A stretch of 64,000 bases of DNA from Trichopria drosophilae (taxonomy: Eukaryota; Arthropoda; Insecta; Hymenoptera; Diapriidae), in assembly GCA_030407085.1 (NCBI GenBank), contig CM059584.1, positions 145,132,001 to 145,196,000 of the forward strand, in the 5' to 3' direction. The position numbers and the translations under genes are program-made. The notes under the pieces were generated by a model. That model saw only the letters and a list, made by a program, of their open reading frames with translations. It did no database searches and had not been told where the DNA came from. This document shows positions 34,260 to 44,852 of the stretch, piece by piece. Positions within the stretch are counted from its first letter, which is position 1, and each line of letters starts with the position of its first letter.

Positions 34260-35400
34260 AGGCTGTAGATGAACCAATCAGATGGTATTTTTGCACTACT
34301 CATTTTTTAATTTTCTCTAACGTTTGCTTCTAAAGCCAGAAACTCGTCTGGATTTATTAAATTGCAAATATGTTAGAGAAAATTTTAATTCGTAAAGATG
34401 GAAAGGATGGAATTTTATATGAAACTGTTTTTTGGATTGGTCTCGATTTTCGAAAAAATGCAGGGTCGAACTCGAGAGATTCCCGGCCTGTCGAATCATA
34501 TTTAGTAATATTTACTACGAAGTGAACCAAAAAACTTTAATTATTCAATTAGTAATTATTATTACTAATAAATACTAAACAACCAATAATTTATTACTAA
34601 TCCAAAAACTACTAAACTAAAATAATCAATTTCTCCTTTTAGATTAGTAGAACTTAATAGATTAGAAGTTTTGAAATATTTTGTAGTAAAACAAAATGAT
34701 TGGTAGTAACCAACTTTTCATTGTAGATTAGTAGTTTTTAGTTAATTCATTTAGTAGGCGACTACTTCATTAGTATTTTTGACTAATTCAAATTTAGTAT
34801 TTTCTTAGGACTATTCAAGAATGTATTTATTTGAATTTACAAAATTTATTTGTTGTATTCGCTCCAAAATTTGGCATCAATTTGGTTGCATTTTGCACCT
34901 TCTCTTATTAAAATTCAACATTTTGAGGCGTATTGCGAATATTTTTCAAGTACAAGTAACAAATCCTTTCAGATAAATTCCTGTCTGAGTCGAGCATTTC
35001 TCCTCCTTGTAGAAAGTGTGAAAGTGTGCAATGTTTCGTTTGTAAGGTTCTGAGCTAATATGTAGCTTGTATGTATATTTTTTACAGGAATCTTACGTCT
35101 AACGAATGCGCACAGCCGAGGTCCGATCCGGTTCGGAGGTCAAGGAATTGCCCAACGTAAGAATGAAACAAGACGCTCGTCAATATGCGCAGTCATTATG
35201 AATTTTGACGAATTCAAATTTAAGATAGACTAGTCTCTTTATTCATAGACAATTTTTTTTATCTCGACCTATTAATATTTACCATTTTAACCGAACAGCC
35301 ATTCATTGTTTGACTTTTTTGGTTCGTTACAGTCCATTCAAGAAACGAAATGCAAAATATATTATCAGAAAATTATTTAAATATTCTCTGAATGAGTCAA
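34260..35400. other. Spacer between the satellite arms, mostly non-satellite
   Basis: Mixed unique sequence at 34260-34500 and 34810-35400, with satellite words between. It includes a slightly CpG-richer patch near 35095-35160. Open frames 34317-34499 (minus) and 34850-35053 (plus) carry no domain. This is the loop of the long inverted repeat. Confidence 0.5.
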
Positions 35401-36059
35401 CATCTACTAATAAGAGATGGAAAAGTTGAAGAATGAATGAATTAGTTATGAGTTTTATTAAATATATTATGCCCGTTTTTAAAACTGTAATCTCTCTTTA
35501 CTAACTTAAATTAGTAAACTTGACTAATAAACTAGTCATTTTAGGAGGCCTAAGTCCATGACTTTCTATTAGTGAAGAGTATAACTAATTCATTTTAATT
35601 GACAACATACTAGAAAATACAATTACCAATTTAAGATCAGTAGAATGCAACTACTGTACTAGTAGTTTCTTACTCTTTATTAGACAAAAAAAATATATAT
35701 ATAGGACTTTTCACTCCTAAAACTAGTAATTGATTAGATATATTTAATTGTTGATTATAGTAATAAGACGTTAAATGATAGAATTAATCATTTGAACAAA
35801 ATTTCACCAATGAAATAATATTTTTCTATCTTGTTTGCAAAAGTCTTTACTAATAGAAAGTAATCGACTTGTCTCCTAAGACTACTACTTTATTAGTCAA
35901 ATTTAACTAATTTAATTTACTAAAAATATACTCAAAATACAAATACTGATTTGAAATTAGTGGAATTTAATCAACTTATGAGTTAGTAGTTTTTTGTGGT
36001 TTATTAGTAAGAATGATGGGTACATACTTATGTTAGCGAAAGACTTTTTCCTCCTAAAA

Positions 36060-38090
36060 CGATAGATTCATCTATTGAGATCTAACTAATACGTTTTGCT
36101 AACAGAATTTTAAAAAATACAAAAATTAATTTGAGTTTAGTAGACTTTCTGTAATGAATTAGTAAACATCATTACTAATTCCGGTTGCTGTTACTATTGG
36201 CTTTTAAAACTGTAATTAATTTGTTATATTTAATAAATTCCTTATAGCAAAAATGCATTAAAAAATACAATTATAATTATATGTATAAGTATACTAATTT
36301 CGTATGAGTAGAATTTTTCTCATGAATTATTAGTTTGTTATTGGCTTGTTCGCAAAAATCACTAATATTTTAGTTAGTTACCGACTAATTTCTTCAAGCA
36401 ACTACTAATTTCTAAGTGATATTTAACAATTGATTTTAGTAATCAGTTATTAAACTGTACAATTATTAATTTCAGATTGGTAAATTACTAATACATTAGT
36501 AAAAATTCGCGAATTCAATTTACTGGTAGTTTTTTACTCTTTATTAGTAAAATCCATTGCAAATTCAAATATTTGACGACTTTTCACTTTCAAAACTACT
36601 AATTAATTAGGTATACTTCCTTTTTGATTATATTAATAAACTATTAAAAGATGCAATTAGTAATTTGAGATGAGCAAAATTTCACCAATGAATTAAAAGT
36701 TTTTTATTTTATTTGCAACAATCTAAACGATTACAAAGCCATCGACTTGTCTCGTAAGACTAGTACTTTATTAGTCAAATTTAACTAATTTAATTTAATA
36801 AAGAGATATTCAAAATACATTTACTCATTTGAAATTAGTAGAATTTAATCGACTTATGAGTTAGTACTTTTTATGATTTTAGTAAGAACGATGGGTACTT
36901 CTATTAGGGAAAGACTTTTTCTTCCTAAAATGATTGATTCATCTAGTCTAATTTAATTAATACATTTACTAACAAGACTTTAGAAAATACAAGAATTAAT
37001 TTGAGTTTAGTAAATTTTTCCTATTGCATTAGTAAAAATCATTACTAATTCCATTTTCTGCTGCTATTGGCTCTTAAAACTATAATTAATTTGTTATGTT
37101 TAATAAATTCTTTATACCAAAACGACATTAAAAAATACAATTATAATTATGTGTATAAGTATACTAATTTCGTATGAGTAGAATTTTTCTCATGAATTAT
37201 TAGTTTGTTATTGGCTTGTTAACAAAAGTCACTAATGTTTTAGTTAGTTGCCGACTAATTTATTCAAACATCTACTAATTTCTAAGTGATATTTAACAAT
37301 TGATTTTAGTAATAAGTTATTAAACTATACAATTATTAATTTCAGATTGGTAAACTACAAATACATTAGTAAAAATTCGCGAATTCAATTTACTAGTACG
37401 ACATTAAAAACATTAAGTAAATTATAATTACTAGAATTTAACTACTGAATTAGTCATTTTTTACTGCTTATTTGTAAAAATCATAGGGAATTCAATTAGT
37501 GGGCGACTTTTCACTTCTAAAACTACTAATTAATTAGTTATATTTAACTAACCAAGGTATTAAAAGATAAAATTACTAATTTGAAATGCAGATTTTACTA
37601 ATAATTTAGTTTGTTTTCTAGTGAAGATCTTTATTAATAAAAAGGCATCGACTTATGTCTCCTCAAATTAATAATTTATTAGTAAAATTTAAGTAATTGA
37701 ATTTAGTAATGAGACATTAAAAAGTACAATTATTAATTTGCGATTGGTCGAATTTAATTAATAAATTACGAATTATTACCTCTTTATTAGTAAAAATCTA
37801 TTTTTAGTTCAATTATTTACTGACATTTGACTCCTAAAACTAATTCCTTAGACAAGTTTAATCAATTCATTATAGTAATAAGATATTTGAAAAATATAAT
37901 TACTTACTTGGTACTAGCAAAATGTGACTACTGAACTGGTAATGCTTTAATCGTTTTTAGTAAAGATATGTATTAATTCAAATACTTGCTGACTTGTACT
38001 CCTAAAACTACTTATTAATTTGTAAAATTAGCATTTAGTAATAAGATATTAAAAAATACGATTAGTAGAATTTTACTACTGAATACTTTT
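36060..38090 (-). repeat. Right arm of the ~2 kb inverted repeat in the satellite
   Basis: Inverse of 31700-33660, including two ~860 bp higher-order units. The GAATTCAATTTACTGGTAG and GAATTCAATTTACTAGTAC nodes near 36510 and 37380 mark equivalent positions. Identity by eye is around nine in ten or better over long stretches. Confidence 0.88.
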
Positions 38091-40273
38091 AAAGTATTCA
38101 TTCTTTGCTGAATTTGCAAATTCCTCTTATGATGGAGAGATTTTCTAATTAATTTTAAAATACTAGATCCAATATATATGTTTTTCGGGTTTGTCGGGTG
38201 CATATTGACGATAACATCACCTGCAATCATCCGGTGACATCAGAATCATAAACCTGAAATTGCGATCCGGCGACATCTTCGTCAAACATCATTGTCCACT
38301 GATAACAATATCAGCATTGTCACGATCATTTGAAGTTTCGAACAAAAACGGTAAATCCCGGAAATGTATCTTGTACTTTTAATTAAACATTTCTATATTG
38401 TTATTTTTAATAAAAATCTTTTATCTGCCCTTTTTATACCATAATAATGAAGGTATTACATTTTTTGTCGAGTATGATAGATTTTTAACAAATTATAGTC
38501 AGGGCAAAATGAAGAATAATAATTTGAATGAAATAATTGATAATTCAATGGTATATAGAACAATGGAGATCAGACTAATTCTGAAAGACACCTTTAAGAG
38601 TTCTTTGAAAGTTTGGAAACTACTATAAATAATAAACTATAGTTGTCCATTGTAATAAAATATATTACACATTTCAGAAAAGGAAAATGGTTTGAAATGT
38701 ATTGTTTATAATTGCACAATCGATGCTTGAATTACATTTCTGAAATTTCTCCAATCTTTCTGAATTCCGAATTATTTGGAATTTATGTAGATGTATCGAA
38801 CATTTGTTTCTTGAATATATGAATTTCTATGAATCGGTAGAGATTTATTAAAATCAATTTTTTATTCGCTAATCCGAATTCTTAATTTTACCAAATCTAT
38901 TTCAATTTTCAATTCGTTTGCATTCTTAAGCATGCATTTATCTGCTTTATTTTGTATTCAGTCAAATCATTTACAATATATGGAAGGTACAGTTAATTGC
39001 TTTCAATTCCGGCAAATAGAATTTGATGATATTATTTGCATTTATTTGAATACTTCGTAAGATGAGAGGTTATGGTCATTTATTTCAATTTAAGTCGTTG
39101 AATTTAAAGATATTTTTGTATAATTTAGTTATCGACATTTTTCACTTTTCGAGACATTTTTAAACAGAATTAAAAAATTAGGAAATCCCCAGCTTTTGAA
39201 TAACAAATTTGTAAAAATCTTTTTTTGTTGACAAAATCGTTAAAAACAAATTGTAATTTGAAGTTTTTACGGGTTTTAATGCCTAAACGCCTTCTACATT
39301 CTTTTTTTAGGCTTGGACACCATTTTGTTGTCCACCATCTTGAATTTCACAATAAGTAATCATGGATTTTGATAGCTGACGATTTGAAGACGCGATATTT
39401 TTTACTATTATGGAAAATTTCACTTGGTGCGAGACTTGGTGTTTTAGTAAAAATGTGGATTATCCTTAAAAAATTCATTTTTTGTAGCAAGAAATGTGCC
39501 ACAACTTTGTTTGAGTTAAAAATAACCATTTTAATGGCCTATAGAGCGCTACAAAATCACTCCTAGTTATCTGTAGAATAATAATATCGAAGATCTATCT
39601 TCGCCAAAAACTTATTTGATTCTTCACCTACAAAATGATATATATTTCATTTTTCAAATACCAAAATTTCGCTCCACTCCCGTGCGCTTGAAGGTGATAT
39701 GTCGAAAACAAAACATTCGCAACGCTTATCGACAAATAACTTTTGAAAAAAGTAAAATTACAATATTTTATTAGGCGGTTTGTTTTCGGAAGTGGCGAAT
39801 CCTTATTTTTAGATGTCTCTGAGACGACTATCATAAAATTAAGTGCAAGTCATAATCTTTTAAGTTTTTATTGTTTGTTCTAATAAAAATAAAATGTCCA
39901 TGATGGCGGAATGAACCTCTTCAAATATATCAAAGTTTCCAACGGCAGCAAGAAAAGAAATTGCATCTTCCGAAGCAAATTTGAAATAATTTGTGTAGAT
40001 ATGGATGTTTATGTTTTCGAAGACGTTGATTTATGGTTTCGAAGACAGATTCAGCGATCAACATACTCAATAAAACCTAACTCCGATGTATATCTGTTTC
40101 TTTATTCTCTGTTTATTTATTCTTTCATAATAAAATATAATGAAAAATGCATAAAAATTGTCCGATTTTTAGAAGCCATACTGGATATTACGTTTAGAAT
40201 TTTCGGAATTTGACCTCAAATTTGGATCCAGCGATTCAAAATACCCAATAAAACATAACGCTGGTATATATAT
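38091..40273. other. Intergenic A+T-rich DNA, no gene recognised
   Basis: Short frames (38398-38628, 39369-39566, 39911-40213 and minus shadows) lack domains. Near 38240-38280 a CCGGTGACATC/CCGGCGACATC word repeats. Phrases such as ACCATTTTGTTGTCCACCATCTTGAATTTC at about 39320-39350 resemble the interiors of the palindromic TTAA elements downstream. Confidence 0.4.
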
Positions 40274-40277
40274 TTAA

Positions 40278-41653
40278 CCCGTTTCCGCCCAAAATGCTGT
40301 AAATTTCCCTACATTTTAATCGTCACTTTTCTTATAGAAACGAACGATGAATAATTCTGAATATTTAGATTCTATAGTTTTCAGCCCTCCTCTTTCCGAA
40401 CACGTAGTCCGTTTTTCGATAGGAGCAGCCATTTTTTAAATATGGCGACGAAGAGGCAAAAAAATAGAGAAAATTTCGATTTTTGGATCGGTTTTTCATG
40501 TTTTTCAATAGGTTCGCGCTGACCGATCACTCCAAAGACCTGGATCTGGTGGCATAATGAGTTTGACTAAAAGTTGACATGATCAGATATGCAAAATATA
40601 AGATGGCGGATCCGAGATGGCGGATTTTTCGCCGAATTTTATGTTTTTATAGCATATAAAATATAGTTCACAATTATAGTCTTATAAAATTAATTTTATT
40701 GTTTTTATCATTTGTTAGCCATGGTTTTTCATGTTTCCAACTCTCACCACGTGGAGGTCAATGATTGTAGAGAATCATATTTTTTTTTTGTGTTTTTAAT
40801 TTTTAATTTTTTTTTTAATTTTTTTATTTTATTTGATTTTTTTGCATTTTTATTTTTTTCCGTTTTATACATTTGTCTACTTACATTTTGTATTCTACCA
40901 TAAATTATTAATTTGTATGTTTTATTGCAAAACAGTTTTTGAAGTAATATAATTTACAATTAAGACTTCTATAATTGCGAACTATATAATATAAAACCCT
41001 CGAGTAACCGTTTTCATTTCGGACATGCAACGTTTTGTATTTTCGTCGGCCATTTTTAATTATGAAAATCAAATGTCATATTCGTAATGTGCGACCCCGA
41101 AAACCACCGAGTAGTCAGTTTCATCTGGATCAAGAAATTTGTTTGCATTTCAGTCGGCCATCTTGGAACCGCCATTTTGAATTTCGAGTATTGGATAGAA
41201 GATACTGTTATAAATGATTGCATAAATCAGTAATAAGTGTACCAAAATATTTATAAATAGCTAATAATGTCGGAAATGCTATAAAAACATCAAATTCGGC
41301 GAAAAATCCGCCATCTTGGATCCGCCATCTTATATTTTGCATATCTGATCATGTCAACTTTTAGTCAAACTCATTATGCCACCAGATCCAGGTCTTTGGA
41401 ATGATCGGTCAGCGCGAACCTATTGAAAAACATGAAAAACCGATCCAAAAATCAAAATTTTCTCTATTTTTTTGCCTTTTCGCCGCCATATTTAAAAAAT
41501 GGCTGCTCCCAGCGAAAAACGGACTTCGAATTCGGAAAGAGGAGGGTTGAAAACTACAGAATCTGAATATTCAGAATTATTCATCGTTAGTTTCTACAAG
41601 AAAAGTGACGATTAAAATGGAGGGAAATTTACGGCATTTTGGGCGGAAACGGG
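40278..41653. mobile_element. 1.38 kb palindromic piggyBac-type (TTAA) element
   Basis: TTAA at 40274-40277 and 41654-41657. Ends CCCGTTTCCGCCCAAAATG and its exact inverse. Arms of about 350 bp pair well (GTCACTTTTCTT.TAGAAAC, CCTCCTCTTTCCGAA, GGAGCAGCCATTTTTTAAA, CCAGATCCAGGTCTTTGGA) with roughly one difference in fifteen, so this copy is older than the one at 43145. The middle (about 40630-41300) is low-complexity. The frame at 40712-40903 is a T-rich Phe/Leu run, not a gene. Confidence 0.88.
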
Positions 41654-41657
41654 TTAA

Positions 41658-42285
41658 AATATATAAAATTTGTCGACCGTTATAAAATACTTAACATTAA
41701 AAATTCGGTATAAGCGGTCACCATACTAAAAAAAGGTAATAAAATAATTTTAACGTTTTCGGTCCATTTATTGTGACCCGCTTCAGAAACTAATAATTTA
41801 CATATAAAAGTAATAAAAATCAGTCAAATTCAAAAGGCGTAAATTTAATTGTTTTAACCAATTGGACGAGGAAAAGATGTAAATTCCTCCATACAACTAC
41901 TCTACCTTTCCAAACTAAAACATTATTAATTAAAACAATCGATGTTAGTGCAGCGGATATATATAATATATATGTGTTTATTTATTCTCGGTTTATTCAG
42001 TCCTTGATAACTCTACGTGTATACGGGTAGTCCACAGCGAAGGGGTTAATTACTAACAACCATAAAACCTACGAGTAGAAAACATTTTATATCTGATCCG
42101 CCATTTTGATTCCTGAGAATTTTAAACCAGTGTTGTATTCAGCGACCCCAAAAAACGCCCCAATATCGATTGTTATATTTGCGAGATTTCAATTTTTTAT
42201 CTGCCATATTGAATTCGCCATTTTGAAAATCAGACAACAGAACCATATTTAGTGACTCAAAAAATCATGTATTTATAATTACCTA
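41658..42285. other. Intergenic; solo TTAA-type end
   Basis: The sequence GTCCACAGCGAAGGGG directly before TTAA at 42046-42049 looks like the right terminus of another piggyBac-type MITE, but no left partner was found. CCGCCATTTTGA phrases near 42100-42230 resemble the interiors of nearby palindromes. Confidence 0.45.
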
Positions 42286-44564
42286 CATATCCGAAACTTG
42301 TTTATTTGTTTATTATGCGTGTATCCCGGCGCCGTTTCGTTATGAAACCATACGTTTTATTTCCCTTTCGGCTTTAGAAATAACTTAAAGTGAATTTTGA
42401 CCTGCGCTAGGGATTTATCCTGAAATAAAGCATTTTCGTTTTTATAGAAATTTTACTCGAAGAAAGTCGTTCAAATGAAAACCTGCCGAAATATAGGATA
42501 ATATAAGGATAAAAATATAGGATAAAAGTACAAGTTTCGAAGTTTAATTTCCATTTTGAAAAATTAAATTATCTTTGGTAGCAGCCGAGAAACAAATTTT
42601 TGAAGATGGCGCTTTTTGGTAATTTTTTGACTTTAAATCGCTTGAAGCTCGAAAAGGAAGCGTTTTTTCAAAAAAATTACAAAAGTGAAAAAGTTTTTAT
42701 TTTACTCTAATTTAGATAATCCATAGGTTTCCGGAACGATTTCTCCACTTCTTCATATTTGTTTATGTTTATTGTTGATAACAAATAACTGACCACTCGG
42801 ACAACAAAAATTTATGGACATTTTTTGTTCGCAATAACCTAATAAATGAATTCCAAAAGGTTTCAAACTGTTCGCTTTCCGTGATCGGTTAGTGACATTT
42901 TCCGGGCCTTTTTTTGAGGGTAAACCGCTCGCCTAATCTACACAAATTTCAAATTGGTCGAAAACATCGTAACATCATTTTGAGCCCACTTTCGCGTTTT
43001 CTATTGTGCATAACTCCGGGAAGTTTCATTTTTTAGAAAAATTCTTTGGCCCGTTTAATTACCCCATAATTACGTTTCATTTTACCCATTTTCGAATGAA
43101 TTCACTTCAGATAAATGACTAGCGCGGGTCAAAATTCACTTTAACCCATTAAGTCCTGAATGGACGTTTTTTCACTACATATTTTCAACGGTTGTATTTA
43201 GTGTGAAAAAAGGCTCTAAAAAATTTGAAAGAAGACATATCTGACGTAAAATTAACCGAACTATCAGAATCTGTTATTACATTTTTCAGAAAATGCAACC
43301 GTGAAAAACTATATTCGATTTTTTCAAAAAAATCATGCATTTTTCAAATGAATTTTTTTTTCATTTCGTCTTTTCACATTGAAATTGTTTCAGAATTCCT
43401 CTAAACGGTAAAGAAATCGTGTCCTCGAGACTTAAACTTTAAGATGTGCCTATGTCCATTTTGAAAATAAAGGTAGAAGCATCCAAAATGGCGGCCCAAA
43501 CACAAAAAAATTAGCGAAAAATTCAGGAATTTTTTATTCAAAGACGATCGACTTTAGGAAAAAATGTTACAGAACAAAAAGTTCTTACAATTATTCAAAG
43601 AATACGCTGAATTTTTTTCAGAATTTTTTAAACACTTTTTTCATTTTTCAAAATCCCAAAATTTTGACAAATCGAAAAAGTCGTCAAAAAATTCTAAAAA
43701 AATTTTCGGGCATTCTTTGATTAATTGCAAGAAGTTTTTCTTCCGTAACATTTTCTCCTAAAGTCTTGTCGAGAAAAATTTCGAAAAAAATTCGAAAAAA
43801 ATTGTCGAGAAGTTCAGGAATTTTTTATTTGAAAATGGTAGACTTTAGGAGAAAATGTTACGGAAGAAAAACTTCTTGCAATTAATCAAAGAATGCCCGA
43901 AAATTTTTTTAGAATTTTTTGACGACTTTTTCGATTTGTCAAAATTTTGGGATTTTGAAAAATGAAAAAAGTGTTTAAAAAATTCTGAAAAAAATTCAGC
44001 GTATTCTTTGAATAATTGTAAGAACTTTTTGTTCTGTAACATTTTTTCCTAAAGTCGATCGTCTTTGAATAAAAAATTCCTGAATTTTTCGCTAATTTTT
44101 TTGTGTTTGGGCCGCCATTTTGGATGCTTCTACCTTTATTTTCAAAATGGACATAGGCACATCTTAAAGTTTAAGTCTCGAGGACACGATTTCTTTACCG
44201 TTTAGAGGAATTCTGAAACAATTTCAATGTGAAAAGACGAAATGAAAAAAAAATTCATTTGAAAAATGCATGATTTTTTTGAAAAAATCGAATATAGTTT
44301 TTCACGGTTGCATTTTCTGAAAAATGTAATAACAGATTCTGAAAGTTCAGTTAATTTTACGTCAGATATGTCTTCTTTCAAATTTTTTAGAGCCTTTTTT
44401 CACACTAAATACAACCGTTGAAAATATGTAGTGAAAAAACGTCCATTCAGGACTTAATGGGTTAAGTTATTTCTAAAGCCGAAAGGGAAATAAAACGTAT
44501 GGTTTCGTAACGAAACGGCGCCGAGATACACGCATAATAAACAAATAAACAAGTTTCGGATATG
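42286..44564. mobile_element. Foldback element interrupted by a TTAA palindrome
   Basis: The left end CATATCCGAAACTTGTTTAT runs to about 42425 and is mirrored in two pieces: 43111-43144 (the inner part, CTAGCGCGGGTCAAAATTCA) and 44466-44564 (the outer part, ending AAGTTTCGGATATG). Removing 43145-44461 plus one TTAA rejoins the right arm exactly. Element proper is about 960 bp. Its right end abuts the G+C-rich 5' region of the citrate-carrier gene. Confidence 0.87.
43145..44461. mobile_element. Near-perfect 1.32 kb palindromic TTAA element
   Basis: TTAA at 43141-43144 and 44462-44465. Ends CCCATTAAGTCCTGAATGG. The two arms (43145-43770 and 43836-44461) are mirror images about an axis at 43803 with no indels, and I found two substitutions in the outer ~400 bp (near 43258 and 43266 against their mirror sites). 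Identical mirrored open frames at 43564-43761 and 43845-44042 are Phe/Lys/Ser-rich low-complexity and not believed to be coding. A young piggyBac-type MITE or a gene-converted palindrome. Confidence 0.92.
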
Positions 44565-44852
44565 CCCGCGCAAAACCGGCGTCCCGAGCGCTCGACGCAA
44601 ACCCCGAACGTGGAATTGGAACGACGAACGCGGAACGTGTAAGAGAGAGAGGCAAGATTCTCAAAAAAGAAAAAGAGAAAAGGACGGAAGGAAGGGGTTG
44701 GGACTTTACGCACGTGACGTCGTCGATTCGTAAAATGCCCGTTGGCCGAGGTGCGTAAAGGAACACGACCGTCGGTTCGGTTTAGTGAGAAATCCACGAC
44801 CGGTCGGGACGGAGGGCCTCGTAGAACTTAAAAAAAATAAAGAAATCCGAAA
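44565..44852 (+). promoter_or_regulatory. Citrate-carrier promoter and 5' UTR with E-box/CRE overlap
   Basis: CpG-rich, unlike its surroundings. GCACGTGACGTCG carries a CACGTG E-box (44711-44716) overlapping a TGACGTC CRE-like site (44715-44721), the kind of sites used by bHLH-zip and CREB/ATF factors. A purine-rich run (about 44640-44700) lies upstream. The 5' UTR probably begins between 44720 and 44790 and ends with GAAAATGG. Minus-strand frames at 44462-44797 are antisense shadows. Confidence 0.6.

Larger units (their letters stand above)
29440..38090. repeat. Large degenerate ACTAAT/ATTAGT satellite-like array
   Basis: About 7 kb of array, interrupted by a foldback at 29866-31028 and by unrelated sequence at about 34260-34500 and 34810-35400. 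The recurrent core is AATTAGTAGTTTTAGGAG followed by an AAGTC-type word, then GAATTAGTAATGATTTTTAC; spacing between cores is roughly 115-190 bp, with strong divergence. Higher-order units are far more alike: 32335-33195 and the next block starting 33196 share long near-identical stretches about 861 bp apart. Open frames are absent or trivial. It could be an expanded MITE family or a local satellite. Confidence 0.85.

Noticed and set aside
29440..38090. CRISPR-like appearance of regularly spaced repeats
   Set aside because: Degenerate monomers without uniform repeats or unique spacers, in an animal genome; this is satellite-type DNA.
40712..40903. 63-residue frame
   Set aside because: Phe-rich product of poly-T low complexity in the middle of a TTAA element.
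43564..44042. Two identical 65-residue frames on opposite strands
   Set aside because: They are mirror images caused by the palindrome, low-complexity, and lack any domain.
44462..44797. Antisense open frames (97 and 111 codons) over the citrate-carrier 5' region
   Set aside because: Overlapping alternatives in CpG-rich DNA opposite a real 5' UTR; no motif, and part lies in a transposon arm.
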